A stretch of 5,641 bases of DNA, taken from Deltaproteobacteria bacterium GWA2_55_10 (GTDB lineage: Bacteria > Desulfobacterota > GWC2-55-46). Each line of letters begins with the position of its first letter. Within the stretch, counting starts at the first letter, position 1. Positions 1 through 4,737 of this stretch are shown piece after piece. Location of the stretch: positions 1 to 5,641 of the forward strand of contig MGPL01000125.1 of the NCBI GenBank assembly GCA_001797415.1, given 5' to 3'. Under the pieces are notes generated by a model. That model ran no database searches, was not told where the DNA came from, and worked only from the letters and a program-made list of their open reading frames with translations. The translations under genes and the position numbers were made by a program.

Positions 1-180
1 AATCTCAGATGCGATAACATATATTTGGAACTGTTAAAAATGTTCCGAAAGACCCCTTTATAACCTTGTTTGCTTCCTAAGACCCTTAGAAAAGGGGGAT
101 GCGGATTCTTAGCTAACCGGATGTCCGGCAATTATAAACCGGGGGGCGTGGAGGATGCAAGGGGGGAGGGGGATGACTTA
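1..180. other. Non-coding G-rich region, no gene recognised
   Basis: I see no convincing gene here. A short open frame starting at 70 has low-complexity, glycine-rich content and no ribosome binding site. The plus strand carries several G runs (94-98, 141-146, 161-166, 168-172), and the motif GGGGGAT occurs at 94-100 and again at 168-174. A small dyad CCGG-ATGT-CCGG lies at 117-128, and GGAAC/GTTCC arms flank 32-41. It reads as intergenic sequence downstream of the minus-strand gene. Confidence 0.5.
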
Positions 181-208
181 GGAAAAACTTTGGTGGGCGC
201 AGCCCACC
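181..208 (-). terminator. Probable intrinsic terminator of the HsdR_N-like gene
   Basis: Read on the minus strand, a perfect 7-bp stem GGTGGGC/GCCCACC (202-208 and 192-198) with a 3-nt loop is followed by AAAG and then a run of five T. It lies about 20 nt past the stop codon of the minus-strand gene that ends at 229. The T run starts four bases after the stem, so the terminator is imperfect but well placed. Confidence 0.6.
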
Positions 209-228
209 CTTACCTACTGCATAGACTC

Positions 229-1023
229 TTAATCCTTCGCAGATTCTTTTGCCTGATTATTTAAACCAGCTGCGACCGCGGCAGGCGCATCTTTTTCCTC
301 AGGTCGTATAGATAATATGCCGATTGTGGCTGGCTTCACCTTCCTTTTACGCCTGACCTTAACATCCCCGATGGACTCCCATGATTCTGGCGAAATCATT
401 GCCTTAATGCTTTTAGTGAGATCCTGTTCCTCTACCGAGATTCCCGATATTCTTTTTAAATGCAGCCGTATGGCCCTGAGAGTTTGTTCTTGAAAAATAG
501 CCTGCATAATGCTTTTCGGTGAAAGGATTTTTGTCTTTTCATAGAAATCCTCATGCTCATCTTTGGCAATGCTCTTTTTATGAAGTAGCGAAATCTTTGA
601 AGCTGTTTCCTTTAGGTCCCCCGAAAGAAGGTCGGCAGACCAAATAAGATCACTTTGAATGCCGTCCTCAAATGTAAGGTGATACATATGCCAGCATCTG
701 CCGTTTGTAAGTGCCACCCATGATACGCCGGCGTTGGCCGCGTAATTGCTGGCCTGTTCGATATGCTTTTCCCTCAAATCAATTCCAGCCTGTTTGATCT
801 CTATAAAGAACTCAACCTTGCCATTTAGTTTTATTGCGTAATCAACAAATCGGTCCTTGATAGTATGCTCTTTGGTGATATCTTGGAATACATCATAACC
901 AAGGACATCTTCAAGGAACTTGCCAATCCTTAGAGAAGTCTCTGCCTCATTGATATTCTGCTCGTAAGCCTGCTGAAAAACAGGGATGTACTTTTTTAAT
1001 TCACGCGAGATATCGATTGACAT
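229..1023 (-). CDS. Stand-alone HsdR N-terminal-like (PD-(D/E)XK) nuclease-fold protein
   Basis: The protein resembles the N-terminal nuclease domain of type I restriction R subunits, found here without helicase or translocase domains. Counting from the upstream ATG at 1038, the motif core is visible: an acidic helix near residues 31-48 (E32), D66 in VDYAI, E80 and K82 in FFIEIKQAG, then Q95 in EQASNYA, as expected for a PD-(D/E)XK fold. WVALTNGRCWHMY (107-119) is the typical strand after the core. Residues about 150-269 are charged, with a basic patch RRKRK near 229-233 and an alanine-rich tail, and match no domain I can name. I prefer the ATG at 1023 because GGGGG lies 8 nt before it; the ATG at 1038 would add five residues. 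It is a single-gene unit with a promoter and terminator of its own. No methylase or specificity gene is next to it, so a restriction role is unproven. Its base composition is more A+T-rich than lptFG, hinting at transfer. Confidence 0.8.
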   Translation of the reverse strand: MSIDISRELKKYIPVFQQAYEQNINEAETSLRIGKFLEDVLGYDVFQDITKEHTIKDRFVDYAIKLNGKVEFFIEIKQAGIDLREKHIEQASNYAANAGVSWVALTNGRCWHMYHLTFEDGIQSDLIWSADLLSGDLKETASKISLLHKKSIAKDEHEDFYEKTKILSPKSIMQAIFQEQTLRAIRLHLKRISGISVEEQDLTKSIKAMISPESWESIGDVKVRRKRKVKPATIGILSIRPEEKDAPAAVAAGLNNQAKESAKD

Positions 1024-1090
1024 AAAAAATACCCCCATTGTTTAAATGTGTTCGGCAACTAACCCCTTAAAATCATGCATTCTGAAGCTT

Positions 1091-1119
1091 TTTATAACTC
1101 ATATTAAGTCACAACACAA
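1091..1119 (-). promoter_or_regulatory. Candidate promoter of the HsdR_N-like gene
   Basis: On the minus strand TTGTGT (1114-1119) and TATAAA (1091-1096) are separated by 17 bp, a sigma-70-like arrangement. Transcription would begin near 1084, leaving a leader of about 60 nt before the ATG at 1023. The -35 element is only a moderate match. Confidence 0.4.
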
Positions 1120-1170
1120 GTCATTTACATTATTTTACATGGTCGCCCTCTCACGGCGGAGACCCAAAAC

Positions 1171-1206
1171 AAAAAGCCGTAACCACTTTCCGGGTTGCGG
1201 CTTTTT
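1171..1206. terminator. Bidirectional terminator between the nuclease-like gene and the HigBA operon
   Basis: A 14-bp stem (1171-1184 with 1193-1206, one G-T wobble) closes an 8-nt loop. The arms start with AAAAAGCCG and end with CGGCTTTTT, so a U run follows the G+C core in both directions. On the minus strand it lies 37 nt past the antitoxin stop codon and would end the toxin-antitoxin transcript before the next gene. Confidence 0.85.
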
Positions 1207-1243
1207 ACCTTCCGGCATTACAACAAAGATGACGCTGAACCCT

Positions 1244-1576
1244 TCACGCCGTCTTCCGAATAACTCCTTTTGCCCGGCCTCTCTTCTCCGGCTCTATGCT
1301 TATCTTCAAGCCGACCGTATGGAGGATATTCAGAATGCTTTTAAGCTCAGGATTGCCCGTGCTCGACAACATCCTGTAAAGACTCTCCCTGTTTATATGC
1401 GCCTTTTTCGCTATCGCCGCCATGCCGCCGTGGGCCTGAGCCACATTGCGCATAGCCAGCAGGAATACCTCCTTGTCGCCGTCTTCTATGGCGGCGTTCA
1501 GGTATTCGGCGGCCTCAACCGGGTCTTTCAGCGCTTCGATCAGGTCTTCCTGATATGTCGTGATTTTTTTGGTCAT
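1244..1576 (-). CDS. HigA-type addiction-module antitoxin (HTH)
   Basis: A 110-residue protein of the antidote family that follows HigB/Gp49-like toxins (the HI1420-like group). It should bind and neutralise the toxin encoded just upstream and repress their shared promoter. The helix-turn-helix spans about residues 50-86: GGMAAIAKKAHINRESLYRML followed by the family hallmark STGNPELKSILNIL. The N-terminus (TYQEDLIEALKDPVEAAEYL) and the KISIEP strand after the HTH also fit the family. The start is fixed by a 4-nt ATGA overlap with the toxin stop (1573-1576), implying translational coupling and toxin-first order, as in higBA rather than relBE. Length is normal for the family and no defect is seen. 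Confidence 0.92.
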   Translation of the reverse strand: MTKKITTYQEDLIEALKDPVEAAEYLNAAIEDGDKEVFLLAMRNVAQAHGGMAAIAKKAHINRESLYRMLSSTGNPELKSILNILHTVGLKISIEPEKRGRAKGVIRKTA

Positions 1577-1905
1577 TCCTGCCTCTCTTTATACTCTTTC
1601 CAATAGGCTTTCGCCTGTTTGATATCCTTTGCCTGTGATGATTTATCCCCGCCGAGGAGCAGCAAAACTACTCTCTTTCCGTTCATGGCGTAATAGACCC
1701 TGTACCCAGGGCCGTCATCGACCTTCAGTTCATGTACTCCGCCGCCAACACTGCGGTTATTGCCCAAATTGCCGAGCCGTATCCTGTCGAGCCTTATGCG
1801 TATCTTCGCCCTCGCTGCACCCTCCAGCTCGTCCAGCCATTCTTTGAACGGCTTCTTCCCCGCAGCCGTAAGGTAATATTCGATAGAGTACGGATAGGCT
1901 TCCAT
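1573..1905 (-). CDS. HigB/RelE-superfamily toxin (Gp49-like)
   Basis: A 110-residue basic protein of the phage-derived Gp49-like / HigB group (HI1419-like), in the RelE superfamily of ribosome-dependent mRNA interferases. Diagnostic stretches are FKEWLDEL (20-27), ARAKIRIRLDRI (31-42), HELKVDDGPGYRVYYA (58-73) and LLLLGGDKSSQAKDIKQA (81-98). R69, K88 and K93 lie where members of this family usually carry basic, RNA-contacting residues; this is family-level inference. It is the first gene of a two-gene operon and overlaps its antitoxin by 4 nt. Only one start codon fits the N-terminus, and no Shine-Dalgarno sequence precedes it; instead a strong promoter ends 7 nt upstream, so the message may be leaderless. 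The gene appears intact and likely functional. Confidence 0.92.
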   Translation of the reverse strand: MEAYPYSIEYYLTAAGKKPFKEWLDELEGAARAKIRIRLDRIRLGNLGNNRSVGGGVHELKVDDGPGYRVYYAMNGKRVVLLLLGGDKSSQAKDIKQAKAYWKEYKERQE

Positions 1906-1912
1906 CAGATTA

Positions 1913-1941
1913 ATTGTAGTTTATAAGATACAGATTGTCAA
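1913..1941 (-). promoter_or_regulatory. Near-consensus promoter of the toxin-antitoxin operon
   Basis: On the minus strand, a perfect -35 TTGACA (1936-1941) and -10 TACAAT (1913-1918) are spaced by 17 bp. Only 7 nt separate the -10 from the toxin ATG, so transcription should start at or within a base of the start codon. The spacer holds TATCTTATAAACTA, a partial palindrome around TTATAA that could be an operator for the antitoxin, but that is weak. Confidence 0.8.
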
Positions 1942-1973
1942 GGGAGATCATTTGGAAAAGCGATACAAAACAA

Positions 1974-2003
1974 AACCCCCCGCAACCCCGAGTTGCGGGG
2001 GTT
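1974..2003 (-). terminator. Terminator-like G+C-rich hairpin
   Basis: A perfect 10-bp stem CCCCCGCAAC/GTTGCGGGGG (1977-1986 with 1992-2001) closes a 5-nt loop. On the minus strand the stem is followed by GTTTTGTTTTG, which acts as a broken U tract. It would be a second stop for transcripts leaving the tRNA unit and would shield the toxin-antitoxin promoter from read-through. Confidence 0.65.
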
Positions 2004-2010
2004 ACATTAA

Positions 2011-2025
2011 GGTCCCACGGGGATT
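2011..2025. repeat. Partial copy of the tRNA-Glu 3' end
   Basis: CCCACGGGGATT at 2014-2025 repeats exactly 12 bases of the tRNA-Glu gene (2202-2213, T-stem and acceptor). With one missing C the match extends to GT upstream. Beyond it, the minus strand GGTCGAGCTAATCC loosely recalls the T-loop GGTTCGAATCC with an insertion. It may be an attachment-site scar or a tRNA relic. Confidence 0.45.
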
Positions 2026-2037
2026 AGCTCGACCATC

Positions 2038-2135
2038 CCTGGACTCGCCCCTTCGGGTTTCGCGATAAAGCGCAAAATGCAATTTTGCTATCCCTGCAAA
2101 ATCGAACGAACCCCTCCGGGGTTCTCATCCCCAGG
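2038..2135. repeat. Imperfect palindromic element of about 98 bp, possible dispersed repeat or MITE-like unit
   Basis: The ends are inverted (CCTGG at 2038-2042, CCAGG at 2131-2135). Each half has a C/G-rich hairpin: GCCCC-TTC-GGG at 2048-2057 on the left, and GAACCCC-TCC-GGGGTTC at 2108-2124 on the right. The centre carries GCAAAAT in alternating orientation three times (2072-2078, inverted 2082-2088, 2096-2102), so two alternative hairpins can form. No transposase is present. A minus-strand open frame runs through the element, but I consider it non-coding. The family is not identified. Confidence 0.5.
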
Positions 2136-2146
2136 AAAACAGCCGG

Positions 2147-2195
2147 AAAATTAAAAGAGGGGGTCACGAAAATCGTGACCCCCTCTTTTAATTTT
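2147..2195 (-). terminator. tRNA operon terminator: perfect 23-bp inverted repeat
   Basis: Arms 2147-2169 and 2173-2195 are perfectly complementary around a 3-nt loop. The core GGGGGTCACGA is flanked by AAAATTAAAAGA, so on either strand the stem ends in a T-rich run (TCTTTTAATTTT). On the minus strand it begins with the final A of the tRNA-Glu CCA, so there is no spacer between mature tRNA and hairpin. Confidence 0.85.
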
Positions 2196-2270
2196 GGCGT
2201 CCCCACGGGGATTCGAACCCCGGTCGCCGCCGTGAAAGGGCAGTGTCCTTGGCCTCTAGACGATGGGGAC
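2195..2270 (-). tRNA. tRNA-Glu (anticodon TTC)
   Basis: The 76-nt minus-strand sequence folds as a complete cloverleaf: acceptor GTCCCCA/TGGGGAC with discriminator G and encoded CCA, anticodon stem CTGCC/GGCGG around loop CTTTCAC (anticodon TTC), and T-arm GGGGTTCGAATCCCC. It is the second tRNA of a two-gene transcript, 20 nt after tRNA-Lys, and runs directly into a strong terminator hairpin. Confidence 0.97.
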
Positions 2271-2290
2271 GTGAAAAGATTATATAAAAT

Positions 2291-2366
2291 TGGTGAGCCG
2301 CCCGGGACTCGAACCCGGGGCCACCTGCTTAAAAGGCAGATGCTCTACCGACTGAGCTAGCGGCTC
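2291..2366 (-). tRNA. tRNA-Lys (anticodon TTT)
   Basis: A complete cloverleaf on the minus strand: acceptor GAGCCGC/GCGGCTC with discriminator A and encoded CCA, D-arm GCTC-AGTCGGTA-GAGC, anticodon stem TCTGC/GCAGG around CTTTTAA (anticodon TTT), and T-arm CCGGG-TTCGAGT-CCCGG. It is first in the tRNA unit; a promoter lies about 30 nt upstream. Confidence 0.97.
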
Positions 2367-2397
2367 ATAACCCAGGGGCTAAAAACTCAGACCCGGT

Positions 2398-2426
2398 AAA
2401 ATATCATAGCACATATTGCTTGTCAA
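2398..2426 (-). promoter_or_regulatory. Promoter of the tRNA-Lys/tRNA-Glu unit
   Basis: On the minus strand, a perfect -35 TTGACA (2421-2426) is followed after 17 bp by TATTTT (2398-2403). An overlapping alternative is TTGAGT (2427-2432) with TATGAT (2403-2408) after 18 bp. The sequence after the -10, ACCGGG, is G+C-rich, as is usual for stable-RNA promoters under stringent control; that regulation is inferred. Confidence 0.75.
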
Positions 2427-2472
2427 ACTCAAAAAATCCGCGGAAATCACAGCAAAACAGGGCGGAAAAGCC

Positions 2473-2865
2473 TCACGCCTCTCTCAGCATCCTGAGCGTG
2501 TCCTGCACTGCCTTTCTCCTTATGCTCCGGAGCTTCAGGTACACGGCTGATATCATGTCGTCCTGCTCGTTTACCCGGAGGGAGCGGTAGAGCTTCAAGA
2601 GCAGGCGTTCCCTCCCGGCCAGGCCAGCTTCCGCGGAGCCGGGCTTCGGGGAACAGAGAAAGAAATACGAAGGGTCCCTCTCGAGGGCCTTCGCGAGCTT
2701 GAGCCATTCATCGGTCGTTATGGGTATCGCGCCGCGCTCCTTGCGGACGTATGTCGACCTGTCCACGCCGAGCCGCTCGGCAAGGCTCTCCTGCCTTAAC
2801 GCCATCTCCTTGCGCAGCGTCTTGAGCCTGCCCAATATGTCTATGGTAGTAAGAGTGCCGACCAT
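2473..2865 (-). CDS. XRE-family (Cro/CI-type) HTH DNA-binding protein
   Basis: A 130-residue probable transcription factor. The HTH covers about residues 12-66: GRLKTLRKEMALRQESLAERL, then GVDRSTYVRKERGAIPITTDEWLKLAKAL, a clear Cro/CI pattern with recognition helix near DRSTYVRKERG. DPSYFF (64-69) is the usual end of such domains. The C-terminal half (84-130) is basic and helical and matches nothing I know. The next gene upstream on the same strand is the HEPN protein, 83 bp away, and the gap carries a candidate promoter, so the gene may be both co-transcribed and separately controlled, perhaps by itself. The ATG at 2865 has AAGGA only 1 nt before it, too close for a normal Shine-Dalgarno; the next in-frame start is a TTG codon (Leu11). 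Regulatory target unknown. Confidence 0.85.
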   Translation of the reverse strand: MVGTLTTIDILGRLKTLRKEMALRQESLAERLGVDRSTYVRKERGAIPITTDEWLKLAKALERDPSYFFLCSPKPGSAEAGLAGRERLLLKLYRSLRVNEQDDMISAVYLKLRSIRRKAVQDTLRMLREA

Positions 2866-2869
2866 GTCC

Positions 2870-2898
2870 TTTATATCCAGATTTTTTCAGATTAACAA
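2870..2898 (-). promoter_or_regulatory. Candidate promoter and operator of the XRE gene
   Basis: On the minus strand TTGTTA (2893-2898) and TATAAA (2870-2875) are 17 bp apart. The spacer contains ATCTG twice, exactly 10 bp apart (2888-2892 and 2878-2882), a helical-phase direct repeat that could be an operator. An inverted repeat ACCGGC/GCCGGT (2900-2905, 2931-2936) flanks the upstream side. The -10 ends 4 nt before the ATG. Confidence 0.4.
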
Positions 2899-2948
2899 TA
2901 CCGGCTGGGAGCAGGGCAGCACGCGAAGGGGCCGGTTGAAAATAACGG

Positions 2949-3392
2949 TCAGCTCCTTACGCTTCGCCTCAGAAAGTCTTTTACTTCCAGCAAAAAATCC
3001 CTGGTCTGGTAGACGCGGAGAAGGGACTCGTTCTCTGTGTACTCAAGGGCCGTGTTGACGGACCATTCCAACTGGTTCTTGTAGAACCTTTCGACAAACT
3101 GGTCAAGCTTGGAACTGAAGCGCTTGAGCGCGGCTGTGAAACTTATGAACTGCTCCCTCTGGGGGTTGCGCGACCCCACGGTAAGGAACGCCGCAGTGGC
3201 CGCGTGCAGGGACGAATAGTAGCACGCCGTTACCGCCGGCGTATAAAGGCCGTTCTTCTGCAACAGCTCCGCCGCGTTCAGATACTCCTCGGCCTTTCTG
3301 AATTCGAACTTTATCTTATCTTTTTGTCTCAGGTCCAAAGAAGATGCTCCTCGCGAGGCAAACGTACCCCTTATCGTCTCCGATGCCAGCAT
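2949..3392 (-). CDS. HEPN-domain protein, possibly catalytically inactive
   Basis: An all-helical protein of the HEPN superfamily, which includes RNases of toxin-antitoxin and abortive-infection systems as well as inactive relatives. Characteristic parts are FRKAEEYLNAAELL (31-44), a helix often near the N-terminus of the domain, and TACYYSSLHAATAAFLT (55-71), equivalent to the family's RxYYAMxHAARALL helix. The histidine is present (H63) but the usual arginine of the R-X4-6-H motif is alanine (A56), so RNase activity is doubtful. RDFLLEVKDFL (131-141) is a typical last helix. No MNT nucleotidyltransferase partner is adjacent; the downstream neighbour is an XRE protein. Start is uncertain: ATG at 3392 has no clear ribosome binding site, whereas TTG at 3338 has AGGAG (3347-3351) 8 nt before it and would give 129 residues. 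Confidence 0.78.
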   Translation of the reverse strand: MLASETIRGTFASRGASSLDLRQKDKIKFEFRKAEEYLNAAELLQKNGLYTPAVTACYYSSLHAATAAFLTVGSRNPQREQFISFTAALKRFSSKLDQFVERFYKNQLEWSVNTALEYTENESLLRVYQTRDFLLEVKDFLRRSVRS

Positions 3393-3428
3393 GGTTGGAT
3401 TGAAAAACCCCCGGAAGTCCCCGCGATT

Positions 3429-3457
3429 TTAATACATGAAATTAACACAGAAGTCAA
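3429..3457 (-). promoter_or_regulatory. Promoter of the HEPN gene
   Basis: On the minus strand TTGACT (3452-3457) and TATTAA (3429-3434) are separated by 17 bp. Transcription would start near 3422, upstream of both possible HEPN start codons. The promoter is divergent from that of lptF. Confidence 0.6.
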
Positions 3458-3530
3458 TCGTTCCCGCCCTGCCAACCCCGGCAAAGACCGGAAGCTAATA
3501 CCCATTTCGGGCGAAACGGCGTTTTTCTTT

Positions 3531-3554
3531 AATTTAAAGAGGGCTTTTGCCCTC
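3531..3554 (-). terminator. Hairpin with T-rich tail in the HEPN-lptF gap
   Basis: A perfect 6-bp stem GAGGGC/GCCCTC (3539-3544, 3549-3554) with a TTTT loop. On the minus strand it is followed by TTTAAATT. No minus-strand gene lies upstream, so if active it would stop antisense transcripts from lptF entering the HEPN promoter. This is a weak call. Confidence 0.3.
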
Positions 3555-3561
3555 GAACAGA

Positions 3562-3590
3562 TTGTCGACAGGGCGTCTTTATAGTATCAT
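3562..3590 (+). promoter_or_regulatory. Candidate lptF promoter
   Basis: TTGTCG (3562-3567) and TATCAT (3585-3590) are 17 bp apart. The -10 ends 7 nt before the preferred lptF ATG at 3598, so the mRNA would start at the start codon, which fits the absence of a Shine-Dalgarno sequence there. Confidence 0.45.
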
Positions 3591-3597
3591 TGTGCGG

Positions 3598-4737
3598 ATG
3601 CGCGCGATTGTAAGCCGGTACATATTGAAGGAGATCGGGGTGCCCTTTGGCTTAAGCCTCCTGGTGCTTACGGCCACGGCCCTTCTCACCAAGTCCGTAA
3701 GCCTCCTGGAGCTTATGGTGACCCAGGGCGTAGGCGGCGCCTTCATATTCTGGTTCATGCTCTCGGTGCTGCCGTCGTTCCTCATTTATACCCTGCCCGT
3801 ATCGTTCCTCATAGGCGTGCTCGCGGCGTTCACGCGCCTGAGCTCTGACAGCGAAATAACGGCCATGAAGGCCGCTGGACTAAGCCTCTACAATCTGGCG
3901 CGGCCTGTGCTCGTCTTCGCGCTAATGGTCTACGCGGCCACGCTGGCCGTCACCCTCTACCTCTTTCCATGGGGCAACCTTAACCTCAAGAGCCTCGTCT
4001 TCGAGGCGTCTAAAGAGAGGTTCATCTCAGGCCTTGAGGAGAAGACATTCTACGACAAGTTCAAGGGCATCGTCCTTTACGTCGACAAGATAAACCTCAA
4101 GTCCGGCGAGATGGACGGCATATTCATATCGGAGACAGGAGAGAAGGAAGAGCTCAATATCTTCTTCGCGTCAAAAGGCCTGTTCTCTCCCGCCACCGAG
4201 CGCCACACCGTCTATTTGAGGCTGCAGGACGGCACCATACACAGGAAGGCGGAGAAGGACGAGACATACCACATAGCGGGCTTTCAGGCATACACGCTCG
4301 AGCTCGGCCTCGCCGGGCAGCCCGGCGCTGCGGAGAACAGGAAGAACAGGGAGCTCTCCGGCGGCGAGCTCCGGCAGAAGATAAAAGACGCGGAGGCGCG
4401 CGGAGAGGACAGCTCGGCATATGTAATAGACCTTCACAAGAGGTTCGCGCTCCCGGCTTCTGTTTTCGTCTTCGGCCTCATTGGCGTGCCGCTCGGCCTC
4501 CAGCGCATAAGGGCGGCCAGGTTCACCGGCTTCTCGGTCGCCATCGGTGTAGTGCTGATATATTACGTGCTCTCCACCGCGTTCGAGGCCATCGGTGAGA
4601 ACGGCCCGCTGCACCCGATATTAGCGGTGTGGGCGTCTGACATCGTCTTCATGGCAGCGGGGCTTTTCATCTTCGCGAGGACAGCCGCGGACAAGCCTGT
4701 TATACCGTTTTCAGGCATAAGAAGGCAAAAGAGATGA
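3598..4737 (+). CDS. lptF: LptF, LPS export ABC transporter permease
   Basis: Inner-membrane permease of the YjgP/YjgQ family. With LptG and the ATPase LptB it extracts lipopolysaccharide from the inner membrane and feeds it to the periplasmic LptC/LptA bridge. From the ATG at 3598 (379 residues) it begins MRAIVSRYILKEIGVPFGLS, the usual cytoplasmic coupling start. Membrane segments lie near residues 14-32, 50-78 and 101-123, followed by a periplasmic beta-jellyroll of about 130-245, then a charged stretch and three segments near 283-301, 311-327 and 341-360. Hallmarks are SSDSEITAMKAAGLSLY (82-98) and DLHKRFALPASVFVFGLIGVPLGL (278-301). An in-frame ATG at 3547 would add 17 residues unlike the family, so I reject it. 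The stop overlaps lptG by 4 nt, showing an operon. Length is normal for the family. Confidence 0.93.
   Translation: MRAIVSRYILKEIGVPFGLSLLVLTATALLTKSVSLLELMVTQGVGGAFIFWFMLSVLPSFLIYTLPVSFLIGVLAAFTRLSSDSEITAMKAAGLSLYNLARPVLVFALMVYAATLAVTLYLFPWGNLNLKSLVFEASKERFISGLEEKTFYDKFKGIVLYVDKINLKSGEMDGIFISETGEKEELNIFFASKGLFSPATERHTVYLRLQDGTIHRKAEKDETYHIAGFQAYTLELGLAGQPGAAENRKNRELSGGELRQKIKDAEARGEDSSAYVIDLHKRFALPASVFVFGLIGVPLGLQRIRAARFTGFSVAIGVVLIYYVLSTAFEAIGENGPLHPILAVWASDIVFMAAGLFIFARTAADKPVIPFSGIRRQKR

Noticed and set aside
70..264. Plus-strand open frame of 64 codons
   Set aside because: It overlaps the terminator and the end of the minus-strand gene, has no ribosome binding site and shows no protein-like pattern.
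1046..1606. Plus-strand open frame of 186 codons
   Set aside because: It runs antisense through the HigA-type antitoxin and across a terminator; the antitoxin on the minus strand has clear family motifs.
2072..2102. Three GCAAAAT copies as a CRISPR-like array
   Set aside because: Copies alternate in orientation, are 7 bp long and lack regular spacers.
2024..2206. Minus-strand open frame of 60 codons over the palindromic element
   Set aside because: It spans a terminator hairpin and inverted repeats; its codons reflect the repeat structure, not a protein.
2271..2290. TATAAT in the tRNA spacer as a separate tRNA-Glu promoter
   Set aside because: No -35 element lies at the correct distance, and the upstream promoter already serves both tRNAs.
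2085..2360. Plus-strand open frame of 91 codons with a GIRTP-like translation
   Set aside because: It is the classic spurious translation of the antisense strand of tRNA genes.
2435..2450. TCCGCGGA followed by a T run as a terminator of the XRE gene
   Set aside because: The palindrome has no room for a loop, so a stable hairpin is unlikely.
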